A stretch of 64,000 nt of DNA from Pegoplata infirma (Eukaryota > Arthropoda > Insecta > Diptera > Anthomyiidae), in the NCBI GenBank assembly GCA_963921195.1, contig OY992536.1, forward strand, positions 287,947,530 through 288,011,529. The letters run 5' to 3'. The first letter of the stretch is position 1. Each line of letters starts with the position of its first letter. The translations under genes and the position numbers were made by a program. Positions 33,590 to 44,815 of the stretch are shown here, piece after piece. The notes below the pieces were generated by a model that worked only from the letters and a program-made list of their open reading frames with translations, was not told the origin of the DNA and made no database searches.

Positions 33590-33700
33590 CTTGCGCCTGC
33601 CTTCGCAAGCTCATCCGCCTTCTCATATAATATCTCTAATATCTTTGTGACCAGATACCCAGGACAGTCGTATATCATCAAGCAATGGAATCAATAAGTT
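33590..33700 (-). pseudogene. RNase H C-terminal remnant of another non-LTR element
   Basis: The minus strand reads IRLSWVSGHKDIRD in one frame and YEKADELAKAGASFP in another. These are the W.PGH.DI.GNE and ADELA blocks at the end of retrotransposon RNase H. It is joined directly to the truncated 5' end of F1 copy 5, so one element landed in, or recombined with, the other. Confidence 0.55.
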
Positions 33701-34065
33701 TATTTTCCCTTCGAATATGTTGACCGAAGTCTTGTAGTATTTGTTAAGATTTGTAATCAATCCACCCAGAATCTTAGTATGTCGAACTATTTGATTTCGT
33801 TACCACCTTAGTTAATGCAATCTAGTAAGTATTATGGTTGCTATCGCAATAAAATGAATGTCCAAAGGCGTAATGCCTTAAAACATCTTTAGGGATGTGT
33901 GGGTAAGAATGAAAATCGATACCGAATAACGGTTGAGAGATTATTTGTCACCAATCAAATATTTCACCTATAAAAACCGAAATTTTCGGTTATGATTCCG
34001 AATTTTGTTTAAGGAAACAGAAATTTTAGTTTCAATACAAACTTCTGTTGTCTTAGATCAATTTC

Positions 34066-34542
34066 GCTACGCGACATTCAAAACACTGCAATGGCTAATA
34101 GAAAGTGGAGAGAGCTAACAACAAGTGCGATCAGTAGAAGATCGTGGGCATGCAACAATCTAAGGAAAACTAAATGCTTACTCTCACTCACCAGATGGAA
34201 CTGCCGTGTACTTACTGGAGTGATCACCGGGCACTGCCTTATAGGTTATCATAGAAAGAAAATGGGACTTATTTCTGATGCCAGCAGTAGTGCGATGAAC
34301 CTAACACTGAGGAAACGGTCGAACATATTCTTTGGCAATGTCCTGCTTTGGCTAGAACCCGACTGCACATATTAGGCAGACATGACTTCGAGAGCTTGGA
34401 AACGGTTTCGAATGTCGACCTAAGGCAAATAGTACAATTCGCGATGAGGACAAACGCGTTCTATCAGCGTCGCTGACGAATTATTGTGGTTTCGCTATGG
34501 ACTATGTGAGGAGTCTTTGACTCCGCCACCTCTAACCTAACC
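34066..34542 (+). mobile_element. F3 non-LTR fragment, 12-bp TSD
   Basis: The 477-bp insert is bounded by TAGATCAATTTC at 34054-34065 and 34543-34554 and ends CCTCTAACCTAACC. Its frame (34091-34375) is the post-RNase-H domain: TRWNCRVLTGVITGHCLIGY followed by a degenerate Cys region and, out of frame, QCPALARTRLHIL-like sequence. 35480-35937 is a second copy. F3 resembles F1 and F2 in this domain but not closely in DNA. Confidence 0.85.
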
Positions 34543-34554
34543 TAGATCAATTTC

Positions 34555-35475
34555 TGTGTTTGCATCCAAAAAATTCACTGCATGCAAGGAAATAATTCTA
34601 TTGGCAACACATTCGTTAGCCTCGTCGAATCTGCTTTCACGGTTCACCTTCGCTTTCCATTTTCCAACCACTATCCCTTCACTACCGTGATTCAAACAAT
34701 TCACACTTGCTCATCTCTTTATCAACACACCAACCACTTGATGATGTTAATGATGGTAGTGAAACGTCGAAATACTCGCAACTGTAATAGAATAAGTTAA
34801 ATTGTGGTGGTGATGAACTTTAAAGCATTCGAACGTACACTTGGTACGATAATGAAATTACTATGAATATTTTAAAAAAACATTGCAAAGAATGATGAAC
34901 TTAAAATAAGGAGCAGCAGGAGAAAATAAAACATTAGTGTACAAAAACAACCGTTTGACAGGATAACACCACCCTCTATTAACAAAGAGAGCTTGATGAT
35001 TACGTTAGTGTTGTTGTTTTTTTTTGCGGATATTGATATCGCGTTTTTCATTATTTATTTTTTTCGTTTCTTCTAACATTGTTGGTTTTGTTGTTGTTGT
35101 CGTTTCTGCAGTATTGGTGACAAGGAATTCCCTAGCAATTTTGCAATTGCGTAACCTTTAGCTTCCCTTCTAGTGATGTGCTATGCCAAATCAACGGGAT
35201 GTAAACAGAAATTTAAGGGCATTGTAGGTGGGTTAATTGATAAGAAAGAAAAAATTCCGCTTAAATGACTGCATCCACAACATTTTCCTTCTCAGACTTC
35301 GTAACGTTCTACGGTCGGTCCTGCCTCGTGTTACTAAAATTATTTTTAGCAATTTGGACCAAATGACAGAATCGTCAACTTTTTTCTTCTCAGATCTTTG
35401 TATAGTTTTAATACCGACCGCGAAACGCTTCGTTTTCCAAAGGCACATAGTGAAGAGCTTGTAAATGATTTCAAC
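34555..35475. other. No gene seen
   Basis: Mixed-composition non-coding DNA. Overlapping frames on both strands at 35233-35499 share no motif with any family I know. Confidence 0.35.
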
Positions 35476-35479
35476 TAAA

Positions 35480-35937
35480 GTGGAGTAAGATAACAACAAG
35501 TACGATCAGTACAACATTGTGGTCATGCTACAATCTGAAGAAAACTAAATATTTACTCTCACTTACCAGATGGAACTGCCGTATACTTACTGGAGTGATC
35601 CTCGGGCACTGCCTTATAGGTTATCATTGACAGAAAATGGGACTTATTTCCGGTGCCAGCTGTAGAAGGTGCGATGAATCTAACACTGAGGAAACTGTCG
35701 AACATATTCTTTGCCCATGTCCTGCTTTGGCCAGAACCCAGATGCATATATTGAGCAAAATTGACTTCGGGAGCTTGGAAACGGTTTCGAATGTTGACCA
35801 AAGGCATATAGTACAATTCGCAATGATGACAAACGCGTTCTATCAGCGCCACTGAGGAATTTTTGTGATTTCGCTATGGACCATCCGGTCTATATAAGGA
35901 GTCTTTGAATTCGCCACCTCTAACCCAACCTAACTTA
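35480..35937 (+). mobile_element. F3 non-LTR fragment, second copy
   Basis: It reads the post-RNase-H domain: LTRWNCRILTGVILGHCLIG-like sequence, then GLISGASCRRCDESNTEETV, EHILCPCPALARTQMHIL, a complete CxxC...H...C knuckle, and ends AACCCAACCTAACTTAACCC. The cysteine finger is better kept than in the first copy. The 5' edge is approximate and no TSD is clear. The minus-strand frame over the same bases is a shadow. Confidence 0.75.
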
Positions 35938-36261
35938 ACCCGTACTTGTGCTTCCAAGGATAAAGGGTCCATACTCAACATACTCATCTCAACACGTGCT
36001 ATTATAAAGCTTCTTAGAATTTAATGCAAAAAAATCCCAGTGACCTGATGGCCACTTTAACGAATCTAGCTCGCCATTGACGATAATTTACCATTTCAAA
36101 AGGCACAATTTTTTGTTTTAAGTTGCGAGTGTTCTTAACATGTATTGATTAAGGCCATTTGTCACGATAACACTCAGTCGTAAGATTTCCGTAAAACAAA
36201 AAAAACTTGGTCTGAATTAAAAAAAAAAGTTTCTCCAATAGTTTTTACTTGACGCAAGGTG
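35938..36261. other. No gene seen
   Basis: AT-rich spacer between the second F3 fragment and the RTE-like remnant, without recognisable repeats. Confidence 0.35.
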
Positions 36262-36425
36262 GCTTTTGCCTTCTCTCTCGAAGCTTCTACGTCTTATTGT
36301 CTTCGCCAAGTCTATGCTAGCCGTCCTCTTCTTCTTCTACTGCCTTGCGGGTTCTAGCAGTCTAAAGAGTTACGGTGATCTTCGTAGTGCATGGTCAATC
36401 CAAGGTAATTTTTATCAACACTTCG
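36262..36425 (-). pseudogene. RTE-like C-terminal remnant
   Basis: The minus strand reads LDC, a stop, NPQGSRRRRGRLA, a stop, TWRRQ, a stop, and DVEASREKAKATLRQ. This recalls the conserved tail WNPQGKRRRGRPK.TWRR of RTE-clade and similar non-LTR ORF2 proteins. The plus-strand frame here, with a signal-peptide-like start, is therefore probably a shadow. Confidence 0.55.
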
Positions 36426-36459
36426 ATTTTTATAAGGATCTGAAAAGTGCGTTCCTAAT

Positions 36460-36690
36460 GTTGGGTGTTCGAAATCCTGTTCAACAAATTCATCTTTTAC
36501 ACACCGCGAAAGAAATTTATGAATTTCAATTGATCCTTTTTGAATTTCAGTTGATATTTTTGAATTTTAATGAATGATGAACCTTTTTTAAATCAATGGA
36601 ACTTTTTCGAGTTTCAAATTAAAACTTTCAATTAATGTTTTTCTCGTTTCAATTGATCCATTACGAATTTAAGTTAATCTAGCCTATTCA
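36460..36690. repeat. Degenerate GAATTTCAATTGATC repeat
   Basis: Irregular 21-25-bp units of TTCGAATTTCAATTGATCYT. The same repeat resumes at 38036-38410 after the F2 element, so F2 probably inserted into it. Related arrays lie at 43000-44760 and 47830-48060. Confidence 0.6.
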
Positions 36691-38035
36691 GCTCTCAGGG
36701 AGTCGGGAGTCGCATTAAGTACGGTGGGCGGGACGGAATTGGAACAGATAAGGGACTAGTCCAAATACCGACTAGGGAAGAATGGGCGGAAAACTCTGTT
36801 ACAACAGAGAAAGTGATCTCAATTTTCACGGACGGATCGAAGATGGAGATTGGTACGGGTTCAGGAGTGTACTCTTCGGGAGTTCCTCGAAATCGATGCC
36901 TCACTAAGACTTCCGGATAAGTGTAGTGTTTTCCAGGCTAAAGTACTTGCAATTAATAAAGCCTCGCCTTTAATAATGACAAGGGACCTTTGTCCTTGCG
37001 TCATTACCATTTTCGTGGATAGTCTTGCAGCTCTGAAGGCCTAAGAATCAGTTTAAGTCCAAAGACCATGGAAGAATGGGCGGAAAACTCTGTTGTAACA
37101 GAGAATGCGATCTCAACCTTTACGGACGGATCGAAGATGGAGATTGGCGCGGGTTCGGAAGTAAACTCAGAATTTCTCGAAATCGGGGCCTCATTGATAC
37201 TTCCGGATAAGTGTAGTGTTTTTCAGGCTGAGGTACTTGCAATTGACAAAGCCGCGCAAAAGATTATTACAAGAGATCTTCGTCCTTGCGTCATTACCAT
37301 TTTCGTGAATTGTCCTGTAGCTCTAAAGACCTTAGAATCAAACACTGTAAAATCGAGAATAGTTAGGAATTGTATACAAGCCCTTTGTCGAATCAGTCAG
37401 CACACATAGTGGGGTCGCTGGGAACGAATTGATGAATGTGTGGAAAATGGCTCCGAATCGGTGGGGTAACGTGTAGAATCTGACATCTCGGTTCCTATAG
37501 AGGAATTGATGAACGAAATTGATAGGATATCTGACAATATAATGAAGGATGGGTGGATATCAATAACAATGTGCAGGATATCGAGAACCTTGTGGCCCCT
37601 GACAACTCCCAAGAGGACAAAAAGTCTTCTTACTTTTGGCGGCAATCGGAAGGTTAGCCTATTAGTGGGAGTACTTACAGGAGCCTGTATAATTGGCCAG
37701 ATGGCAGTGCGGAAATGGAAATTTCTGTCAGGGACTATTGTAGAAGTGGAAGGGAAGTGAAGGAGGAGGAGTCAGTGAAGCACTTGTTATGTGAATGTCC
37801 GGGTCTAATGAGAAGCCACCTTAAGCATTTGGGGTAAAGATTTTTCGATGACCTGTATTACCTAAACGGTGTCTCATTGACATCTCTAGCAGAATACTAA
37901 AGGAAGTCGTGGTGGTTTAGGAGGTAGAACTTTGTATCAGAGGAGGAGTATGGAAATAGAATAAAGGTAATCACAATGGGCCTTATGGCCTCCAAGTGAA
38001 CTTGCCAAATGACGAACATCCATCCAACCTAACCA
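36690..38035 (+). mobile_element. F2 non-LTR copy with duplicated RNase H segment
   Basis: It starts in the connection region (YSALRESGVALS-like), carries RNase H twice (36777-37070 and 37071-37337, offset 294 bp), then the C-terminal domain (37440-37760: RISRTLWPLTTPKRTKS, VLTGACIIGQMAVRK) and ends ATCCAACCTAACC. The second RNase H reads STFTDGSKMEIGAGSEVNSE, LPDKCSVFQAEVLAIDKAA and then FVNCPVALKTL, where the second catalytic Asp (FVDS) is Asn; the first RNase H keeps FVDSLAAL. Frameshifts make the copy non-functional. Confidence 0.75.
36777..37337 (+). repeat. 294-bp tandem duplication in the F2 RNase H
   Basis: GAATGGGCGGAAAACTCTGT starts both units (about 36779 and 37073). Units are roughly 85% identical by eye and diverged in different positions, so the duplication is not recent. 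Confidence 0.8.
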
Positions 38036-39495
38036 TTGATCTTTTACACATTTCAAATAGAATTTTTGAATCTAAATTGATCATTTTAGAAATTCAATTG
38101 ACCTTTTTCGGATTTTAACGAATTTCATTTAATATTTTCGCATTTTAATTTAAATCTTAAGAAATGAAAATACTCTAGCTCGAGGCCTTTTTTTATAATA
38201 TAAAGAAACGAAAACAGCTCAAATATTTTCATTTCCTAAAATTATACAAAATCTTCGAATTTTAATTGTTTTTTTTTTCGAATTCCAATTGATCTTAAAC
38301 GAAATACAATTGATATTTCAACGAATTTCAAATGGTGTTTTCGAATTACAAGTATGAAATCTTCGAATTACAATCAAAAAGAGTCTTTGAAATTCGGATT
38401 AAAAGCGACAAAACTGAATTTTAAAAGAGCATTGATGGTGATACGTGAAAACTGATATGTTTTTAAATTCATTACATTATCAATTGCACCCACCTATTCG
38501 TTTATTTAGATTGTTTTATAGCAATTTTCGATTATATTGATGGTTGTACTGCTACTTCCAATAATGTTGGTTGGTGCCGCTGCTGCTGATGATGCTGCTT
38601 ATGTGGTGTTAATAGTATTGTTTGTTTGTATATTTACTACTAGCAACAACAACACATGAACAAAAAAACACAAACATCCATTCAAAGCTTGCCGCGTAAA
38701 AATAAAATTTAATTTATTATTTCTTCTCACAAAAGCATTGCTAATCGAATTGCGTTTTAATCAATTGAATTGAAAATTAGAAATAATGATGAAAATGGGA
38801 TTTCAAATTCACACAAACAACACAACACACACACACACAAAAGGGATGGGTGATGAATGTGTTTCACATTCATTTACTATCGGAAAAGTATAGCATAACG
38901 AAAAGCTAGTAATGGTTTTGAAATGGAAAGAAGGAGTAAGGAGTTGGGAAGATTGTAGGTAAAAAGGCAGCATATTGAATAAATTTAAGACAACATTTGT
39001 TGTTTTTTTGCTTTAAATTGAAATAGCAAAAACAAGTGAATAAAGCAAACAACTTTAGATACGAGTATTTTACACAATCAATTCTTATCTGTTGTTTTTT
39101 TATTTTTTCAAATAATATAAAGTATACCATTTATTTTGTTTGGTCGCCGACGTTCGTTACCTTTAGAGCTAAAAAGAAAAGTTTCTTTAACTTTATGTAC
39201 TGTTTTCGTTTATTTTTTTTATGTATGTATGAACGTACTATTCGAAACACTATCGTATCGTATGATTTTAACATTCATTCATTTATGCAATGAATTTCCT
39301 TTTTATAACAGAATAGTAAAATGACGAGGTTTTAAACGAATCTATAAACACTTTACAGTCAAAGCTTTTACATCAAACGACATTTAGAGATTTTAAGACA
39401 TTATCAGGAACGACAAGATCCTGCGCTTGTGATTTGAAAGTTTTTACACTATTAACAGTGTAGATCCAACGAAGATTTCATTTTAAATTCGAAGA
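38036..39495. other. Degenerate repeat, then no gene seen
   Basis: 38036-38410 continues the GAATTTCAATTGATC repeat. The rest is AT-rich non-coding DNA with a GCTGCTGATGATGCTGCT run (about 38580) and (AC)n at 38826-38840. No gene could be supported. Confidence 0.4.
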
Positions 39496-40173
39496 TTCTA
39501 TTCGACGGGGGTCGTTGGGGACACCTTCTCTCTAGTGAAAAATGTTTAGAAATTCATTTGTTATGCTTTTTTCACTAAAGATTTATAAAGACAACTTTAT
39601 AAATATTTAAATTATTTTCTAATATCCACGCCCACAAAAGGGGGCGAACCGAAAAAATTAAATTTTCCAATCCCCAGGTTCCAAGTGTAGGATTTTTAGT
39701 TTTTTCAAGCATTAAAATCATTGGCCCTTACCACAAGAAAACAAAAAGTCTATTTTAACAAAAGTTTTATTTTAAATTTCAAATTTTCCATACATTTTTT
39801 GAAAGTCGGTTTTAAAAACAAAAACAATTTGTATGGAAATAAAATTAAAAGCTGATTTTAAATACTACTATATTTTATTTTTCTATAGTAAGGCTGATTC
39901 ATTTGTTTAAAAAATTGCCTTTTTGAGAGATTGGGTTGGTTCTTTAAGGGTGAATTTTTTCCCCTGGTCCGATTTCACCCATTAAGAAAATTAAACTGCA
40001 TGTGGCCACAAGACACTGTTGCCAACTTGGAGGTTTTCCCGCTAAATCTATCGCTTTTTGTTTGGATTTAGCGGGGAAAAATTGATTTTAGCGGGGAAAA
40101 ATTGACGGTGTTTTAGCGTGTAAATATAGCGTTTTTTGTTTGGAACACGTATTCCTAAAACACTTAAATCGCT

Positions 40174-41306
40174 ACACCCAGAAAATTATGTAAGTTACTA
40201 CATGTTAGTTATTTGAATATTTTGCATTAGTTTGTTGTTTTCAACTACAAAGTCAGTTGTTTTTGTATGAAAAATATCAAACAACTATTTCTGTTAGTTA
40301 TTTTAAGTCGTTTTTTTTTAAAACTAACAAAAAAGTACTGTGATGTAGTAACAGTTATTTAAAGCAGTTAATTTTATTTTTTTATATCTGAAAAATTTTC
40401 AAAGTTTTTTTCCAAAAAATAAAAAAAAATCATTTTTTTTATTTTTCACAACTTTTTTTAAAAAAAAAAAAACTTGGAACAAATTTGGTCTTAAAATTTT
40501 TTTTTTTTAATAATTTTCGGAAAAAATAAATTATATACACAGAAAAAAATATGAAGGAAACAAATTTGAGTAATCACTTGTTTAAATTTAAAAACAAAAA
40601 TTGAGTAATTTTTTAATTGACGCAATTAAAAATTTACTCAAAAATTTTAAAAACAATTTAAGTAAATAATTTAATAAAAATTTAATAGTTTTTTTATTTT
40701 TTTTTAAACTCTCATAGTTTTTTGAATTCTCGTTTAGTTTATAGTTTTTTGTGTATGTATATGAAAGTTTGTAATCGTCTTTATAAAATTTTCTTATGTT
40801 TTTGAGACATAAATATGTTTGGTAAAGTTTGAAAAAACAAGTTTTTTGTTTTTTTTTTTTTGTAAAAAAATTTAAAACTTTTTTAAACTTTAAAAAAAAA
40901 TAAATTGATAAATTTTGAATAAATTTTTTAATTGTGTCAATTAAAAATTTACTCAAATTTTTTTTCAAACATTTAATAAATTTTTATTAAAACTTTACTC
41001 AATACTATTAAATCGTTTACTGGTGCAAAATTGAGTAATTTTTTACTCAATAGTATTAAAAATTTACTCAAATATTTTTTTTATTTTTTTCTGTGTATTG
41101 ATTATTTTATTTTTACTACATTTTAGTTGTTTTAACTACAAATGTAAGTCGTTTTTACTACATAAGTCAGTTGTTTTTTGTCAGTTAAAATAACTAACAC
41201 TGTTAGTTGATTTAACTGAAAAAGTAGTTGACCCCAAAACAACTTACAAAGTAGTTATTTTAACTGACATTTTCAGTTGATTTTACTAACATAATTTTTT
41301 GAGTGT
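40174..41306. mobile_element. Nested inverted-repeat element, ACACYCA ends
   Basis: The ends ACACCCAGAAAATTATGT and ACACTCAAAAAATTATGT match at 16 of 18 positions in inverted orientation. The interior has many copies of AGTTGTTTTAACTACA-like sequence in both directions. No coding capacity and no clear TSD. Confidence 0.65.
40537..41096. mobile_element. Innermost nested inverted repeat, ACACAG ends
   Basis: ACACAGAAAAAAATA is inverted exactly at the right end, and the arms continue with AAATTTGAGTAA/TTACTCAAAT. The 126-codon minus-strand translation in it is Lys/Phe/Asn-rich low-complexity sequence and is not accepted as a gene. Confidence 0.65.
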
Positions 41307-41704
41307 AAGTGTGAATTCCACAAACAGTAAATTTGCGTGGAAAATGTAAATTTGTAGGTTTTTTCTAATTTTTCTTTTTTCTCAATCAAAAACGACGGTT
41401 TTTAGCGCTTTTTTCGAAATTTAGCGGGAGAATTTTAAATTTCCCCGCTAAATTTTTTTTGGTGGTTTCTAGCGATATTTTTGGTCAATCAAAAACGCTA
41501 AATTTGTCAGTTTTTAGCGCTTTTTTCGTAATTTAGCGGGAACATTTAAAATTTTCCCCGCTAAAGTTTTTTTTGGCGGTTTCTAGCGCTTTTTTAGTGA
41601 AATTTAGAGGTTTTTGATGAAAAATAATTGGCAACATTGCCACAAGACAAATGCATACCAAACTTAAGGGGGTAGCTCTTTTATTTTGGACTGCATCGTG
41701 TCTT

Positions 41705-42091
41705 ATGGTGTTTTCTTTTCTGAAAAAAAATGTTTGCCTTTTTAGGGCATACATTTTTAAAATGTTTAACTCACACCTATAAAAATTTGCATTTTATTTG
41801 ACTGGAATAGAACACAACATACAGCAATACTCTGCCCTGTATTTTTTAACAGCTGTTTTGAGAATACAACATAGAAAAAGTCTGCTGTGGTATAAGGCAA
41901 TTTCAACCCCGTAAGTTTTTACGGGGTAAAAAGTGCAACTTTTTTGCACTTTATAGGGCAGACATTTTTAGAAAAGAACACGATATTCTTTATAAGGGTT
42001 CACATTTTTTTAAGAAAAGAACACAAAAACATTATTTTCGGGGCGAAATGCAAAAAAACGGCACATTTTTTGCCAGAAAAGAAAACACCAT
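41705..42091. mobile_element. 387-bp MITE, ATGGTGTTTTC ends
   Basis: ATGGTGTTTTCTTTTCTG and its exact reverse complement bound the element, with continuing similarity (AAAAAATGT...). It splits the INE-1-like copy between CATCGTGTCTT and TGTATAGACGG. No clear TSD, so the superfamily is open. Confidence 0.7.
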
Positions 42092-42125
42092 TGTATAGAC
42101 GGACGGACAAGCATTCTAAGAAGAG

Positions 42126-42620
42126 GTAAAAAAGTGTACTTTTGGTACTTTTTTTTATATCCTCAAATAATGATCACAGACACTTGATATTTGGAATGTA
42201 AAAACCTTCAGTGAAAAAAACATTCATGAAAAAGTACTTTTTGAAAATACCGTTTCTAAGTATCGTATTCCGTTTCTAAATATTTCCTTATATTATGAAT
42301 CTAGACACTTGAAATTTGGAATGAAGGAATCTTTCGGTAAAAAAAAAAAACAGTCTGCAAAAAGGACTTTTTTTAAATTCCGTTTCTTAGTGGGTTTTTC
42401 TATGTATCCTGAAATAATGTTCCCAGAATCTTGGAATGTGGTAAAAAAAAAATATTCTGAAAAAAATTTCGAGACACTTGAAATTTGAGTTTTTTTATTC
42501 TTTGGTTTGAAAATTCTGAAAATAGTACTTTTTGAAAATTCCGTTTCTAGAGGGGTAAAAAATTTGTGCTTTTTATATATTCTGAATTAATGGCCCTAGG
42601 AACTTGAAATTATATTAAAT
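42126..42620. repeat. Degenerate tandem repeat, about 115-bp units
   Basis: Three or four units share TCTGAAATAATG..., GACACTTGAAATTTGGAATG, AAAAAGTACTTTTTGAAAAT and CCGTTTCTAAG. Divergence between units is high, so the array is old. Confidence 0.6.
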
Positions 42621-42999
42621 TAAATTTCTTTTTTCACTGATTTTTTTTTTATCCCGTTATAAGGCTCGAAAATTGTCGTGACAATTTTTCAGCGGGACAA
42701 ACCACAGTACAGACTAGTATGCAAACACTGGTGCTAATTGCGTACTTTCCAATATGGTGGTATGGTTTTTAGTACAGAATGATCATCGCTGCCTAGTATA
42801 TGTGTGCCTGTACGTGTGAGCTTTTGTGCATGTATTTATGATGTTTGTTTACTTTTTGTATAAAACGTCAAAAGTTACACCGTGTGCTGTCACTAATACT
42901 TACATCCATCAGATGCAACTCTGTGATACTACTACTCATGTACTGCGGGGACAAACAAATTAAAATATTATCTATTAAAATTTCAAAAAGATCAATTTT
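42621..42999. other. No gene seen
   Basis: Spacer between the 115-bp repeat and the next array. A short inverted pair, AAAATTGTCGTGACAATTTT, lies at about 42669-42688. Confidence 0.4.
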
Positions 43000-44760
43000 A
43001 ATTTTAGATTCAATGAAATCCGAAAAAGATCAATTAATATTACAAAAATATTTTGAGTAGGTTTATTCTAGCTCGAGGTCATTATTTCCTTTACTAATTA
43101 AAACTATAATATTATCATTTTTCTCAAATTATTTTTCTGTTTTAAATTTATTTATGTTGGTAATTTTTGCAAGACTTAATCGACGCGTGTTTCGGGATTT
43201 GTCAGATCCCATTGTCAAAATTATTTAGCAAAAATGTAATTCGTATGAGATCAATTGTGATTTGAAAATCGTAAATTGCAATTCTATGACTCTACATGTT
43301 ATTTAAAAGCTCCATTTAAAATTTGTTAATTCCAACTGACATTTGAAAATTTCATTTGAAATTCTTAAAAAATCAATTGACATTCATAAAATAAAAATGG
43401 AAGTTCAAAAAATATCAATTGAAATTTGAAAAAAAAATCCATCGAAATTCGTCAAATATTAAATGAAATTCGAAGACTCCAATTAAAATTCGGAAAAAGA
43501 TCAATTGGAAGACTCCAATTAAAATTCGGAAATAGACCAGTTGGAATTTCTAAAATATCGATTGAAATTTAATAACATTCAATTGAAAGTCGAAGTTCCT
43601 TAAAGTTTGTTAATATCATTATCAAATCATAAAAGATGTATTCGAATTCGAAAAAGAATATTTGTATGTCAATTGAAATCTGAAAAATATAAATTGCAAT
43701 TCGTAAAAGATCCACTGTAAATCGAAAAAGATCAACTAAATTTTGATAAAAAGGAATTGAAATTGGAAAAATATTAGTTATAATTCGAAGAAAAAATTTA
43801 AACTGATTTTTAAAGATAAATTCTAAATCGAAAATTTAATTGAAATTCTAAAAGTTAATTTAAAATTCGAAAATGGTCAACAAAGGTTCATGTCACAGAC
43901 TCAATTCCGTTCGGATAATAATATTATTGTCGGAAAGAAATCACTTCCGAAAATCAAAGTGGAATTGAATTGCATAAAAGTGGTTTCATTCCGAAAAAAA
44001 ATATTCGCTTTGCGTTTTAGGAGTAAACCACTTTTTTTAACATGCCCCTAAAATTCGAAAGGATCAAATGGAATTCGAAAAAAAAAATAAAAAGAAATTC
44101 GCAACAAAAAATCGTAACTGATTAACTTTTCAATAAGACCAATAGAAAATAACATTAAACTCGTATAAAGATCAATTGTTAATAGTAATTTAAATTATCA
44201 TTCGAAAAACATCAATAAATTTGAAAAAGATTAATTGCAATTCATAAAAAATTTTAATAAAATCGAATTTAAGTTGACATTTTGTCAATTTGTCTTTTTT
44301 GAATTTCAATTAATCTCTTACGAATTACAATTGATCTATTTCAAATTTTACTGGATTTATTTCAATATTTTTAAATTTAATAAACCTTTTTCGAATTTCT
44401 AATAATCTTTTGGAATCACAATTAATCTTTTACGAATTACATTAGATCTTTTTCTGATTTCAATTAAAATATTCAAATTTTTATTGATCTTTTTTGAATC
44501 TGAATTAAATTAGAATTAGTTGGATTCTTTAAATTTTAACTGACCTTTATCGAACTTTAATTGAACTTAAACGAATAACTTTTGATCATTTACGAATTTT
44601 AGTTGATTTTTTCGAATTTCAGTTTATTTTTTATAGAATTTTAAGTAATTTAACAATTGATTTTTTGCGAGTTTTAAATAAAAATTTGTTTCAAAAAAAT
44701 CAGTTGGAATTTAAAAATTTTTAACGGAATTTTTCAAATTAAAAATAGAATCATTGAATT
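43000..44760. repeat. Degenerate 21-22-bp repeat with an inversion
   Basis: From about 43000 to 44270 units read GATCAATTGAAATTCGAAAA. From about 44280 to 44760 they read TTCGAATTTCAATTGATCTT, the reverse complement, so orientation flips near 44275. The GGGGCATGT-type MITE at 43888-44048 interrupts the first part. Units vary in length and sequence, typical of an old minisatellite. Confidence 0.65.
43888..44048. mobile_element. MITE-like element, ACATGCCCC end
   Basis: It shares CTCAATTCCGTTCGGA and the AGGAGTAAA block with 749-862 and ends AACATGCCCC. Its inverted left end is reduced to CATGT. The element interrupts the GATCAATTG repeat. Confidence 0.5.
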
Positions 44761-44815
44761 TCGTCAATTGACCTTTTAAGAAAAAGCGCTTTTAAGTCGT
44801 AAATCTGAGATCTGA

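Larger units (their letters stand above)
40016..41638. mobile_element. Foldback-type insertion with 11-bp TSD
   Basis: GCCACAAGACA flanks it at 40005-40015 and 41639-41649. The ends are CTGTTGCCAAC and the reverse complement of AATGTTGCCAA. Both flanking parts contain repeated TTTAGCGGGRA/TTTTTAGCGCTTTT motifs in inverted arrangement. A 9-11-bp TSD with internally repetitive inverted ends resembles Foldback/Mutator-like elements. Two further inverted-repeat elements sit inside it. Confidence 0.75.
39500..42125 (+). mobile_element. INE-1-like element, copy f, carrying two insertions
   Basis: Its left part (GGGGGTCGTTGGGGACACC..., CCACGCCCACAAAAGGGGGC, GGTTGGTTCTTTAAGG, CCCCTGGTCCGATTTCACCC) matches the interior of copies a and e. 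After an insertion at 40016-41638 it continues with AGCTCTTTTATTTTGGACTG and CATCGTGTCTT, and after a second insertion (41705-42091) with AGACGGACGGACAAG. Its outer ends are poorly preserved. Confidence 0.65.

Noticed and set aside
36266..36577. Plus-strand ORF with signal-peptide-like start
   Set aside because: The opposite strand carries an RTE-like C-terminal signature, so this is a shadow.
40588..40968. 126-codon minus-strand ORF
   Set aside because: Lys/Phe/Asn-rich translation of an AT-rich inverted-repeat element.
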